A DNA stretch of 64,000 bases. Source: Saururus chinensis. Taxonomy: Eukaryota; Streptophyta; Magnoliopsida; Piperales; Saururaceae. The first letter of the stretch is position 1. Every line of letters begins with the position of its first letter. Positions 10,641 through 22,500 of the stretch are shown one piece after another. The notes beneath the pieces were generated by a model that was given only the letters and a program-made list of their open reading frames with translations, did not search any database and was not told the origin of the DNA. The stretch is from positions 1,087,001 through 1,151,000 of the forward strand of contig CP141149.1 of NCBI GenBank assembly GCA_035235625.1, written 5' to 3'. A program made the position numbers and the translations under genes.

Positions 10641-11503
10641 AAATTAAATTATAAGCCATACTTAATATATATTTTCCTCTTGCTAACCAAACCATTAGCA
10701 TTCCTATATCATCCATCACTACTGTAAGAACGAAAAAAAATAAGCAAAATTTATTAAAATAGAATTAACTGAGAATAAAAACATTACTATTTACATCCCA
10801 TACATGAGATTTTCATTTCAATGGATTATTACATTTAAAAGATGGATTCGTTTAATGCTAATGCAACAAGGGAAGATACAACAAAGCCAGAGTTCATATA
10901 TTAGTATTTTGTCATTTAATGTGTGGAAATGTACAAATATGACAATGCTGATTATCGGATTATTAAATAAATACAATCAAATCAGTAAGAACAAAAAACA
11001 TGCCCATCCAATCTGAAAGATAAAACATACTCAAAACACTTGTTTGCGACTAAACTAAAGGTCCAGAACAAACTGTATGCTAATCGATAATAAAGGGCAC
11101 TACGAAGTTGCCCAGGGAAAGAGAACAGTGAAAAGCATCAAAAGCCCTAGCCCAACAGGGAAATTTGAAATCATGTAAGAAACATGAAGCATAACATAAA
11201 AAAGCCAGAAAAAAAATGCATCACAATGCATATTGAAGAGAAACAAAAGGGAAACAGATGATCCTACCATTGAGAAACGCAAAATAGGAAATCGGTTATT
11301 TTCTTTGTGTCTTTTCTCAGCCGGAACAGCCGAATTAAGCATATCGAGTTGGGAGGTTCTGTCGCTCTCTCCCCTGATATTCTCTTTCTCTCTTTGCGGT
11401 GTTGCCGAGAAGTATCTGACGTCCACCGCCAGGCTGGGCTCTCGCCCACCACCACCAGGCTCGTGGCTGCCGCCATCTCGAACTTGTCGGTGCGTGCTCT
11501 AGG

Positions 11504-13671
11504 TGTAACGACCCGACCCAAGCCGGGCCCACAAAATCACTAATAGGAAATTTACTCTTTCCTTGAGTCAGGAATCATCGTCTGAGTGCGAGAGGTACAA
11601 CGTTCATCTACGCACTACAGAGCTTTAAAGCTTCCTCGTACGTAGACTTAGGTTGTAACGAACATGTACACACGACGAAGCTTCATAATTCGTCGCGTGT
11701 AAAACAGAATAAAACATATTATTATAATGATTTGGATCGGGCCAACGTTGCCTTGCCGTTGGTTGCCTACGTATGTATTGGATATTATCCCAATACGATC
11801 GGATCCGAACGTAGTTCTGCCTAATGGCTACTACATACAACAAACATAACAAAATTATACATATAAAATACATATCTCCGAATATTTAATCGGAGTATAC
11901 AAACACTCGTCATATATCGGAGTCAAACGGAAGTTAATAAATCAACGGAATCGTACATCTCGCTCTACCACAGAGCAGGATCAAAATCTTATACACATAT
12001 CTCGCTTCATTACTGAATCGAGGCTGAGCACATCACTCGACTCGCTCTATCACTGAGCCGAGACTGGACACACACATCACGTGTCTCGCTATACCCTAGA
12101 GCAAGACAACACACATTATGGCATATAAGTACACATCACGGCATATAAGTACACATCATGACATATAGGCACATAACATAGTATATAGGCACATAGCATG
12201 GCATATAGGCACATAGCATGACATATAGACACATAGCATAGTATATAGGTACATAGCATGGCATATAGGCATATAACATGACATATAGACACATAGCATA
12301 GTATATAGACACATAGCATGGCATATAGGCACATAGCATCGCATATAGGCACATAGCATGACATATAGGCACATAGCATAATATATAGGTACATAGCATA
12401 GTATATAGGCACATAGCATGGCATATAGGCACATAGCATAGCACACACACCGTTCTATAATAAAAACGGGAGATCAGAAAAGCTTACTGCCCTCATGTCT
12501 CGTATAGTAGCAGTATATGGAGTTGCTCACACGAGCATCCTCCCATTCAGATCCGAAGATATTAGACAGAGCTTCCTCTAGCCTCCATACGTTCCTCATC
12601 TTGTATCGAAAGACTATGTATAAATGTTCTCCTTACCGGAGACTCCTCTCGTTTTCTGTGCCCATGAGTGGTGGACAGAACCTCCCCTAGTCTGGATTAC
12701 TTCTCTTGATGTAGCTTGGTAACTTCGGACAGAATCCCGTCTTGCTCTGGGCCCATATTTCTTGTTCGTTGCTTGAGGATGACGGGTAGAGCCTCTCCTT
12801 GTCTCGGGGCATTTCCTCCTTATACAGTTGCCGAATCAGAGAACGAACCTCTCCATCGCATAGAACATACTCGATTTAGTCAAGAATGCCTCTTGTACCG
12901 ACTAAATCGGAGTGGGGATGGCCAGAAACAGAGAAAACAAAGTTGGTCGGTGCATGAAGATAACGGGCAGGACCTCCTCTTGTCTTGAGACATTTCCTCA
13001 TCATACGGTCTCAAACTCAAAGAACGGATAGTTCCATTGCGTAGAGCATACTTGATTTAGTAGGAAACGGGTATTCAACGGCCTTAATCGGCCTTAGAAC
13101 GGTCAAAAACAGAGGAAAGGAAGTTCTGCTTGAAAAAAGAGCTCAAATGGGGTTTATATAAGCCCCAGCGCGCCAAAAACCGCGGCGCCGCGAAACTGCG
13201 GCGCCTGCCATTTTCTCGCGCCGCGCGTGATGCACGCGGTGACTATGCATCGCGGCAGCGCGTTACACGTGCCGCGATCGCGCGCACGCGTCGCACATTT
13301 CTTTTTATTTTCCTTTTTTTTTTAAAAAAAAGAAATCCTTCGAACGCGCGTAACTTCTTACCCCGGATTCGGATTTGCGCGTTCTTGGTACCATTGGACT
13401 CGTATCGATGAGCCTTTCGATACCAACCCACTTAAAGTAATAAATTATGCTCTTCCTAAGTGGGCCCCACCCATATTGCACGTTTCTCAAATATCGTAAC
13501 TTCCGGTCCCGACCTCTATTTCGCCCGTTCTTTGATTCATTACACTTGTTTCTTCGAGCTCTACTCAAATATGGAGGTTTAAACCATTAAAAACCTCTAA
13601 AATTTATCCCAAATTTATCCAATTAGGCCTAACCTTTCAGGTTAGACGTAATCAAAAAATGAGTCGTTACA
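11504..13671 (-). mobile_element. Solo LTR, TGTAAC family, 2168 bp
   Basis: It begins TGTAACGAC and ends GTCGTTACA, a 9-bp inverted repeat with TG...CA ends, and is flanked by a perfect 5-bp duplication CTAGG (11499-11503 and 13672-13676). A second copy of the same family lies reversed at 17678-19586. The minus strand carries a TATA box (GGCTTATATAAACCCC, about plus 13150), so the sense strand is minus. There is no internal domain and no coding sequence, so it is a solo LTR from recombination between two LTRs. It contains a 20-bp minisatellite (12116-12446), and its transcribed half holds degenerate tandem modules of about 170-200 bp (about 12560-13130) built around ACTAAATCG. It interrupts the GC-rich, possibly ARM-like sequence on both sides. 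Confidence 0.88.
12116..12446. repeat. 20-bp minisatellite inside the solo LTR
   Basis: About 16 tandem copies of a unit close to GGCATATAGGCACATAGCAT. Because 20 is not a multiple of three, all three minus frames stay open and give Cys/Tyr/Met-rich pseudo-proteins of about 100 residues; these are not genes. The sister LTR at 17678-19586 has only about four units at the equivalent site (about 18945-19025), which accounts for most of the length difference between the copies. Confidence 0.92.
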
Positions 13672-13676
13672 CTAGG

Positions 13677-14095
13677 TTCGTCCGGCCGACTTCTTGAGTT
13701 ACGAACTTCATCATCCCAGGAGAAGGGCAAAGGGGGAAAGTGGACGATGGGGTCGGAGCGGTCTAGAAGGTTGGACAAGAGGGCGATCAAGTTGGGAGTT
13801 TGGCCATGACCCAGAGGTACTCGTCGCCATCGGAGAGTACCTCGTTGAGGGAGGTCAAGGCCTAGGCATGCATGGGAACATCGCCGATCTTCAGGCGGGA
13901 GAAGAGATTCTGAACATAGAAGCGCAGGTCGTCTCGAGAGAGACCGGAGAGGAGTTGGTGGAGATAGCGATTAAGGAGGAGATGAGATGGATCGATCGGC
14001 CGAGATTGGATTCTCCGTTTCCACCCTCCTCCGTCATTGCTTCTTCTTCTTGTCAGTGCCTGTCCTCTTGATATACGAGAATATTCATCCCACAA
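13677..14095 (-). pseudogene. Possible N-terminal fragment of an armadillo-repeat protein gene
   Basis: The minus strand reads SHLLLNRYLHQLLSGLSRDD, then LRFYVQNLFSRLKIGDVPMH, a TAG stop, then ALTSLNEVLSDGDEYL. In a shifted frame it continues PNLIALLSNLLDRSDPI. The pattern of an amphipathic helix, RLKIGD, ALTSLNEVL-EDE, and NLIALLSNLLD resembles the N-terminal ARM repeats of some plant armadillo proteins. One stop and one frameshift are visible, and the 3' side is interrupted by the solo LTR. GC content is higher than its surroundings, typical of a first exon. I am not sure of the family, but the regular helical repeats make former coding sequence likely. Confidence 0.45.
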
Positions 14096-14111
14096 GGGAA
14101 GAGGGGGGAGG

Positions 14112-14474
14112 TAGGGATGCCACTCGGGTCGGGTAAATGGTAAACCCGACCCGACCTAACCCTAATGGGTCAAGTTTGGTTTCTAAAAATAACCCTAATA
14201 GGTCGGGTCAAGTTTAGGTGATCCAACCCGACCCGACCTGAATATAAATATAAATATAAATATAAATTTATATTTTTAAATATTATTTTTTAAAAAAATT
14301 AAAAAATATATTTAAAAAATATGTTTTTATTCTATTCAGGGTCAAACGGGTCGGGTTCGGGTCGGGTTCGGGTTGGGTTCAGAATTGGGTTTGGGTCGGG
14401 TCGGGTTTGGGTCACAACTTTTTTATGTGGTATCTGGTTCGGGTTTGGCAAAACCCAACCCGGAGGCATCACTA
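14112..14474. mobile_element. hAT-type MITE, 363 bp
   Basis: Its ends are TAGGGATGCC and GGCATCACTA, an inverted repeat with one mismatch, flanked by a perfect 8-bp duplication GGGGGAGG (14104-14111 and 14475-14482). An 8-bp duplication with such ends is typical of non-autonomous hAT elements. Both arms are rich in GGGTCGGGT/ACCCGACCC repeats, so the element folds on itself, and the middle is AT-rich (about 14240-14320). There is no coding content; the two small open frames at 14321-14576 come from the G-rich arm. Confidence 0.85.
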
Positions 14475-14482
14475 GGGGGAGG

Positions 14483-15235
14483 TGGCATCACAGAGACACA
14501 AGAAGGGGTCATCTTCTTGTCGGTACACCATAGAGAAGAACAAAAAGGGCACCCAGACATGAGGCGAGAGGAATAAAAGGTGGAAGAGAGGAAACAGGGG
14601 TGGTACGTGCCAAGGATACATATCCGTATCCGAATCCGATATGTACAATAAGGATTTATTGCTTGATGGAGTTATAAAAAAATTTAGGAGTCAAAGTAAG
14701 TTCCAATATATCTATTTAAAATATATTAAATATATAGTTAATTTTAATGTATATTAGATATGAATATAGGGCTGGTGTATTAGTATTTTATAGCTTAATA
14801 ACAAAAAACTATAAAAAGTAATGATATTTAAGGTGTCACTATTTAGATTTTAATTTTTTTTTAAAATAATATGAACCCTAAACTCCTTCGTAAGACTAGG
14901 TTAAGGCTCTAAAATCTCATTTTCTTTATCAACCAAGTCAATTGTCGAGTTAAGACCTTGTTCATTTCGTAAATTGGTTCTCAACCCTTACTAAAGGTAA
15001 TTTGGTCTTTATTTTGATTAAGTATCAAGCCCCTAATCTAAAGCCCTCTACCTTTAATATATTGATTCACATGGTGCAATTATGCTCATACAACAATTCA
15101 ATAAAACTTAAACAAACCCATAATCATCCAATAAACAACATTAATAGGGTTGAAGTCTAAAAAGGGTCATTAAGGAGGCCAATAAACTCTTTAAATAGGT
15201 CTCAGGCCAAAAGAATAGTTAAATTTGAAAGTAAT
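14483..15235. other. No gene seen; AT-rich spacer
   Basis: After the MITE, a short purine-rich stretch gives way to AT-rich DNA with many stops in all frames. I see no family motif, tandem repeat or clear element end, though part may belong to the decayed LTR that follows. Confidence 0.5.
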
Positions 15236-16400
15236 TTTATTTAATTATTTTTATGTGGTTTAATGTTAATTCTGATCAGTTTTAGACTATTTTCAAAATT
15301 TAAGTGTTAACAAAGGTTTTAACCAAATTTTACTTCACATTTCATGTTTTTAAGTTCATTTAAGTTATTAAGAATTTTTTGGAATTTTTAAAATTTTTAC
15401 TATTTTTCCCGAAAAGTTATGGTTGGCGGGACCCACTATGGGCCCCGAGGGTGAAATTAGGATTTTCAGCCCTAAATATTCCGAACATTAACCTAATACC
15501 TTGGGTAATTATTTTAGAATTTTTAGACATCAAATTGGGTTTTAAATAAACAAGCTTTACTATTTTTGGTATAAAATCCTATTTGTACCCTATTATTTAA
15601 TTAGGTCTGCCCCACCCCTTACTATAAAAGAAAAGTGACCGTCACTTTCCCAATTCGGAAAGAGCAAAAGTTAGGAGCCTAATCCCCATTTTCCTAAAGG
15701 AAAAATGAAATTAAGTTTTGATTTTGCTTATATTTCATTAATTCATTCGGCTTTTACTTAAATCTTTCAAATATCTTCCTTTGTTTTGGATTAATCTCAG
15801 TTTTCACTCAAAAATTACTGATTTGGGTTTTTATTTCAAAACCTAATATTTGGAATTTTATTTTTGGGTCTCTTGAACCCTAGATCTACTTGTTCTTAAA
15901 GGTTTTAGGTGTTTTAAAAATTAGATTTAAGAAGTATTAATAAAAATCATGTTTTATGTTGGTTTTGAAGGAGTTTGAAGAGATATTTCGAATCAAGAAC
16001 TTGCTAGAAGGTAAGTGCTTTGGTCTCAACGTTGCTGTGATTCGGATTTAAGTTTTGAAATGGGTTATATGATTATGAGCTTTAGTGGTGATTTGAGAAG
16101 GGATTAATCTTTGATGAAATTTTTTTAAGAGTTATGTTTAGTAATGGCTAGATTTGATGTTCTGAAAGCATGGATTTGATTATCATGAAGTTTGGGGATG
16201 AGATTTGATGTTTTATGAAGTGTATGTGAAGTTTCGGTCTTGAATTAGAAGTGGAGAAGATGAACCAGAGCCATTGTGTTTGCGTTCAATTGGCCATACA
16301 GGCCGATCGAACGGTAGTGCTGCAGTTTTGCTATTTTTGTTCCTTTAGCTTATTTTGATGTTTTTACTCTTCAATACAATTTCCTATATTCATGTTGAGT
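15236..16400 (+). repeat. Decayed 5' part of a 3.4-kb-family LTR
   Basis: The order of features matches the starts of the LTRs at 60522 and (reversed) 33437: a poly-T/A leader, a GGCGGGACCC-GGGCCCC block at 15427-15450, AAATTAGGATTTTCAG, a CCCCACCC run and a TATA box in TACTATAAAAGAAAAG at about 15620. A splice-donor-like GGTAAGT near 16010 and a GATCG hairpin motif at 16281-16320 are also shared. No TG start or target duplication is left, and the right side runs into a minisatellite, so this is a truncated, older copy. Confidence 0.65.
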
Positions 16401-16404
16401 AGTT

Positions 16405-16918
16405 TGAGCAAGAATGAGCTACTCTCTCTATCTCAAGCACACGTGCTCTATCTCTCCTCCTACGGCACACGTGCACTCTCTCTTGAGTGCGCTAGCTCTA
16501 TCTCTCTCTGGAGCGCGTGGGCTCTATCTCTCTCTCAAGCGCTTGTACTCTTTCTTGAGCACGCGTGCTTTCTCTCAAGTGCGCCTACTATCTCTTCCTA
16601 TATCGAGCGCACATGCTCTCTCTATCTCGTGTGCGTGGGATCTCTCTATCTTGACTGCAAGTGCTCTCTCTCTCTCTCTCTCTCTCGCACATGTACTCAG
16701 TCTCTCCCCCTACAAAGCATGTGCACTCTCTCTCAAGAGCGCGTGCTCTCACTCTCTATCTTGAGCTTGTGTGCTCTCTCTCTTGTGCTCACCCTATCTC
16801 GAAATCCCGGGCTCTATCTCTCTCAAGCGCACATGCTCTCTCTCTCTCAAGCGCACGTACTCTGTCTCTCCCCCTACAATGCATGTGTACTCACTTTCTC
16901 TTTAGTGCGCACGCTGTT
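16405..16918. repeat. CT-rich degenerate minisatellite
   Basis: About 500 bp of CTCTATCTCTCTC runs alternating with AGCGCACGTGCTCT-like segments, a degenerate unit of roughly 24-40 bp. The repeats leave long open frames on the plus strand (Leu/Ser-rich, up to 176 codons), which I regard as artefacts. It sits at the junction between the decayed LTR and the satellite. Confidence 0.85.
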
Positions 16919-16920
16919 TT

Positions 16921-17677
16921 AGAATAAAGTACCAAAGCTCGTCAGAATGTATATTTAATTTCTTTAAAAGTATAAATACTCATTTACTATGTTTGTAAGA
17001 ATGAATCAAATGCACTAAATGACGAACTAATCGGAACCCTTTTGGTCTAGTTATATTTTTAATCGATTAAAACTGAATTTCATTAAGAATGTACACAAAT
17101 TGTAATATCATATAAAGTTTAAAGAGACCTCCTAATTATTTGTTACTTTCGTAATTTTTAATTAAATAGAGAAAGCAAAGTTAGTATTCGACCGTTCTTC
17201 CTTAACTTATGTGATTTCATTCACTTAAGTAGCTTTATAACGAAGCACCAAAGCTCATTATGAATGTATATTTAGTTATTTTAAAAAATTAAGTACTCAT
17301 TTATTAAGTTCGCAAAAACGAATCAACTGTACAAAGCGACAAACTAATAGGACCACTTTTGGTCATGTTATTTACTTTTAATTGATTAAAACCAAACTTC
17401 ATTAAAAATGTGCACAAATCGTTATATTATTTAAAGTTTAAAGAGACCTCTGAATTATTTTTTACGTTTGTAATTGCAAATTAAATATAGAAAGTGATAC
17501 CACAATTTCACTGTTCTTCCTTTACTTTTGTGATTTCATTTCCTTAACTAGTTTTAGAACAAAGCACCAGAGCTTTTTACGAATGTATGTTTAGTTATTT
17601 TAAAAAATACATGCTCATTTACTAAGTTTGTTAGAATGAATAAAAAGCAGTAAATAATGAATCAGTGGACCACTTCT
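16921..17677 (-). repeat. Satellite, R orientation
   Basis: About 2.4 monomers, recognised in reverse by AGCACCAAAGCTCGTC, GTATATTTAGTT and AAAGTTTAAAGAGACCTC. The block ends in GGACCACTTCT, where the next solo LTR is inserted. Confidence 0.9.
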
Positions 17678-19586
17678 TGTAACACCCCACTTTTTGATTA
17701 CGTCTAACCAAGGGGGTTAGAGGTAATTAGTAATTTTTGTAATAAATTATAGATAGTTTTAACCATTGAAACCTCCATATTTGAGTAGAGCTCGAAGAAA
17801 CGAGCGTAACGAATCAAAGAACAGGCGAAACAGAGGTCGGGACCGAAAGTTACGACATTCGAGAAACGTGCAATATAGGTGGGACCCACTTAGAAAGAGC
17901 ACGATTTATTGCTTTAAGTAGGTTAGTATCGAAGGGCTCATCGATACGAGTCCAACGGTACTGAGAACGCGCGAATCCGATTCCGGGATAGGGAGATACG
18001 CGCGTTTGAAGATTTGTTTTTAATTAAAATAATAATAATAATATTATAAATTGTTGCACGCACGTCATGCGTAACGTGCGGTCACCACAAGTGGGCGATG
18101 CGCCACGTGCACGGGGCACGATTCAATGGGTGCCCGCGGCGCACCGTGCTATTCCATGGGCGTCGCCGTCCGAAAACCGCAGCATTGCTGGTTTTGGCAG
18201 TGCGGCGCCGTGGTTTCAGATGGCTCGAAGGCTTATATATAGCCCTTTTTAGTTCATTTTCGGGGGAGAACTTCTCCTCCCCTGTTTCTAACCGTTCTGA
18301 GCCCGATTAAGGCCAATCAAGACCTGTTTCCTACTAAATCGAGTGTGCTCTGCGCAATGAAGCTATCCTTTCTTCGAGTTGGAGTCTGTATATGGAGGAA
18401 AATGCCCCAAGATAAGGAGAGGTTCTGCCCGTTACCTTCGAGCATCAACCAACTTCGTTTTCCCTGTTTCTGGCCATCCTAACTCCGATTTAGTCAATTC
18501 AAGAGGTGTTCTTGACTAAATCAAGTATGTTCTATGCGATGGAGGGTTCCATTTTCTGAGTTGGTGATCGTATGAAGAAGAAACACCCCAAGACAAGGAA
18601 AGGTTCTACCCGTACCGACCAACTTCGTTTTCTCTGTTTCTAGCCATCCTAACTCCGATTTAGTCGATTCAAGAGGCGTTCTTGACTAAATCGAAGGTGT
18701 TCTACACGATGGTGGGTTCCATTTTCTGAGATGACGATCTTATAAGAAGGAAATTCCCCGAGACTAAGGGAGCCATGCCCGAACACCAGAACAAGAAAAA
18801 GAGACCCGGAGCAAGACGGGGTTCTGTCCGTAGAAACCGATACTGTACGAGTTATGATGGGAGTAAGCATTCCTGATCTCCCGTCTTAATTATAGAATGG
18901 TATGTGCCAGTTATGATGTGTGTTATGCTACGATCTGTATGCTTGCTGTGCTATGTGCCTATATGCCATGTTGTGTGCCTATATACCATGATGTGTGCTT
19001 TATATGCCATGATGCATGCTTATATGACGTGTGTGGTCTTGTTCTAGAGTAGAGCGAGACGTGTAATTTGTGTTTTCAGTCTTGGCTCAGTGATAGAGCG
19101 AGACGCGTATATGTGATTATGATCTCACTCGGTGGTAGAGCGAGATGTACGTTTTTGGCTTATTAACTTCCGCTTGACTCCGATATATGACGAATTTTTG
19201 TAAATATCAGTATATATGCATTTTAACGTATATGATTTTGTGACAATTGTTGTATGTAGTAGCCGTTAGGCAGAACTACATTCGGATCCGATCGTGTTGG
19301 AATAATATCCATTATGTACGTAGGCAACCAACGGCAAGGCAATGTTGGCCCGATCCAAATTAATTATAAATATATATTTTAATTTTATTTTACACACAAT
19401 GAACTATGAAGCTTCGTTGTGTGTATACATTTGTCACAACCTAAGTTTCATACAAGGAAGCTTTAAAGCTCCGTAGTACGTAGACAACGTTGTACTTCTC
19501 GCACACAGACGATGATTCCTGGCTCAAAGAAAAGAAAAAAATTTTATTAGTAATTTTGTGGGTCCGACTTGGGTTGGGTCGTTACA
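17678..19586 (+). mobile_element. Solo LTR, TGTAAC family, 1909 bp
   Basis: It begins TGTAACACCCC, ends GGGTCGTTACA, and is flanked by a perfect 5-bp duplication CTTCT (17673-17677 and 19587-19591). Joining the flanks restores the satellite phrase GACCACTT-TGGTCTAGTTAT. It is the reverse complement of the family seen at 11504-13671, and its TATA box (GGCTTATATATAGCCC, about 18230) is on the plus strand. Three tandem modules of about 170 bp (about 18290-18790), each with an ACTCCGATTTAGTC core, follow the promoter. A short 20-bp minisatellite remnant lies near 18945-19025. No coding sequence is present. Confidence 0.9.
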
Positions 19587-19591
19587 CTTCT

Positions 19592-22500
19592 GGTCTAGTT
19601 ATATAATTTTAATCAATTAAAACCGAAGTTCGTTAAGAATGTACATAAATCATTATATCGTTTAAAGTTTAAAAGGACCTCCCAATCATTTGCTACATTC
19701 ATAATTATGAATCAAATAGAGAAAGAGATGCTATAATTTGGCCGTTCTCCCTTAACATATGTGATTTCATTCGCTTAACTTGTTTTACAACAAAGCACCT
19801 AAGTTTGTCATGAATATGTCTTTAATTGATTTTAATCAATAAATGCTATTTTACTAAATTCGTAATAATGAAGCAAACGCACTAAACTACAAACCAATCA
19901 GACCACTTTTGCTCTAATTATATGCTTTTAATCGATTAAAACCGAAGTTCATTAAGAATGTCCATAAATCATTATATCATTTAGAGTTTAAAGAGACTTC
20001 CTAATCATTTTTTATGTTCGTAATTACAAAATAAATGGAGAAAGTGATACCACAATTTGAGCATTTTCCTTTACTTACGTGATTTCATTCACTTAACTAG
20101 TTTTAATATAAAACACCAAAGCTTGTTGTGAATGTATATTAAATATTTTTAAAGAAATAAGTACTAATTTACTAAGTTTGTAAGAATGAATCAAACGCAC
20201 ATAACGACAAATAAATTAGACAACTTTTGGTCTAGTTATATTTATTTAATGGATTAAAATGGAAGTTCGTAGAATGTGCACAAATCGTTAAATCATTAAA
20301 AGTTTAAAAAGATCACACAATCAATTGTTACGTTCGTTATTAAGAATCAAATGGAGAAAATAATACCACAATTTAAACGTTCTTCCTTTACTTATGTGAT
20401 TTCATTCGCTTAACTAGTTTTAGAATAAAGTACTCGACCTTGTCATGAATCTATATTTAGTTGTTATAAAAAAATACATACTCATTTACTATATTCACAA
20501 AAATAAATCAAAAGTACTAAATGATGAACTAATTAGACCACTTTTGGTCTAGTTATATCATTTTAATCGATTAAAACCGATGTTCGTTAAGAATGTACAT
20601 AAATCCTTTACAGTTTAAAGAGACCTCTAATCATTTGTTACGTTCATAATTACTAATCAAATGGTGAAAGTGATACCACAATTTGACCATTCTTCCTTAA
20701 CTTAAATAATTTTATTCATTTAATTAGTTTTACAACAAAGCACCCAAACTCGTCACAAATGTATATTTAGTTATTTTGAAGAAATACATACTCATTTACT
20801 ATGTTTGTGAGAATAAATCAAATACACTAATTGACAAACCAATCAGACTACTTTTGGTCTAGTTATATCATTTTAATTGATTAAAATTGAAGTTCGTTAA
20901 GAATGTGAATAAATCATTATATTGTTTAAAGTTTAAAGAGACCTTTGAATCATTTGTTACATTTGTTATTACTATTCAAATGGAGAAAGTGATACCGCAA
21001 GCTTGTTACGAATGTATATATTTAGTTGTATGTGATTTTATTCGCTTAACTAGTTTTAGGCTAAAGCACCAAAGCTCGTCATGAATGTATATATTTAGTT
21101 GTTTTAAAGAAATAAATACTCATTTACTAAGTTCATAAGAATTAATCTAATGTACTAAAGGACGAACCAATCGGACCACTTTTTGTGAAGTTATATGTTT
21201 TTAATTAATTAAAACCAAAATTCGTTAAGAATGTTCACAAATTGTAATATCGTTTAAAGTTTAAAGAGACCTCTAAATCATTTGTTACACTTGTTATTAC
21301 TAATCAAATGGAGAAAGTGATACTACAAGTTTGTTACGAATATATATATTTAGTTGTATGTGATTTCATTCACTTAACTAGTTTTTGGCTAAAGCACCCA
21401 AGCTCGTTACAAATATATATTTAGTTATTTTAAAGAAATCAGTACTAAGTTCGTAAGAATAAAACAAACACAAAAAATAATGAACGAATTGGACCACTTT
21501 TGGTCTCTTTATATCCTTTTAATCAATTAAAACCAAAGTTCATTAATAATGTGCACAAATAGTTATATCGTCTAATATTTGAAAAGACCCTCTAATCATT
21601 TGTTATGTTCATAGTTACAAATGAAATTGAGAAAGTGATATCATAGTTTGACCATTCTTCATTTTCTTTTGTGATTCATTGTTTAACTAGTTTTAGAATA
21701 AAACACTTAAGCTAGTCACGAAGTATATCTAATTGTTTTGAATAAATATGTACTCATTTACTATGTTCATAAGAATGAATTAAACACACTAAATGACAAA
21801 CCAATTGGACCACCTTTGGTCTAGTTATATCCCTTTAATCGATTAATAACGAAGGTTGCTAATAATGTGCACAAATAGTTATATCGCTCAATGTTTAAGA
21901 AGTCCTCTCAATCATCTATTACATTTATAATTATGAATCAAATGAAGAAAGTGATACCACAATTTCACCGTTCTTCATTAACTTAAGTGATTTCATTTGC
22001 TTAACAAGTTTTATAACAAAAGACCCAAGCTCGTCATGAATGTATATTTTAGTTATTTTAAAGAAATACGTCTCATTTACTATGTTCATAAGAATGAATC
22101 AAACATACTAAATGACAAACCATTTAGATCACTTTTGGTCTAGTTATATCTTTTTAATCGATTAAAACCGAAGTTCATTAATAATGTGCACGAATCGTTA
22201 TATTGTTTATTGTTTAAAAAGACCTCCTAATCATTTGTTATGTTCATAATTATGAATTAAATAAAGAAATCGATTTCACAATTTGACCATTCTTCCTTAA
22301 CTTTTGTGGTCTCATTTGCTTAACTAGTTTTACAACAAAGGATATAAACTTGTCACGAATGTATATTTAGTGGTTATAAAGAAATAAGTACTCATTTACT
22401 AAATTCATAAAAATGAACCAAACACACAAAATGATGAAATCATTTGACCACTTTTGGTCAAGTTATATGCTTTTAATTGATTAAAAAAGAAGTTCGTTAT

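Larger units (their letters stand above)
6863..11503 (-). pseudogene. Rearranged ALY/LIN9-type pseudogene locus with intron DNA
   Basis: Between the satellite (ends about 6862) and the solo LTR at 11504 lies unique-looking AT-rich DNA carrying four recognisable ALY/LIN9 exons on the minus strand: 10056-9786, 9674-9475, 8654-8466 and 7501-7259. The last is out of order. Two stops and a frameshift, plus the absence of the SANT exon and of C-terminal exons, show it is dead. A 137-bp direct repeat (6866-7002 and 10501-10640) flanks most of it. The rest, for example 7502-8465, 8655-9474 and 10641-11260, reads as intron or spacer with no other gene I can see. The right end, about 11330-11503, becomes GC-rich like a 5' region or a different gene, and is cut by the LTR insertion. 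Confidence 0.7.

Noticed and set aside
11264..11532. GC-rich minus frames beside the solo LTR as an ALY first exon
   Set aside because: No SANT-domain sequence is seen, and the joined sequence across the LTR fits the possible ARM fragment as well; left unassigned.
12116..12450. Three overlapping minus-strand frames of about 100 residues rich in Cys, Tyr and Met
   Set aside because: All three frames are open because a 20-bp unit is repeated; no start context, splice sites or family signal.
16392..16927. Plus-strand Leu/Ser-rich frame of 176 codons
   Set aside because: It is the translation of a CT-rich minisatellite; other frames are also open over the same stretch.
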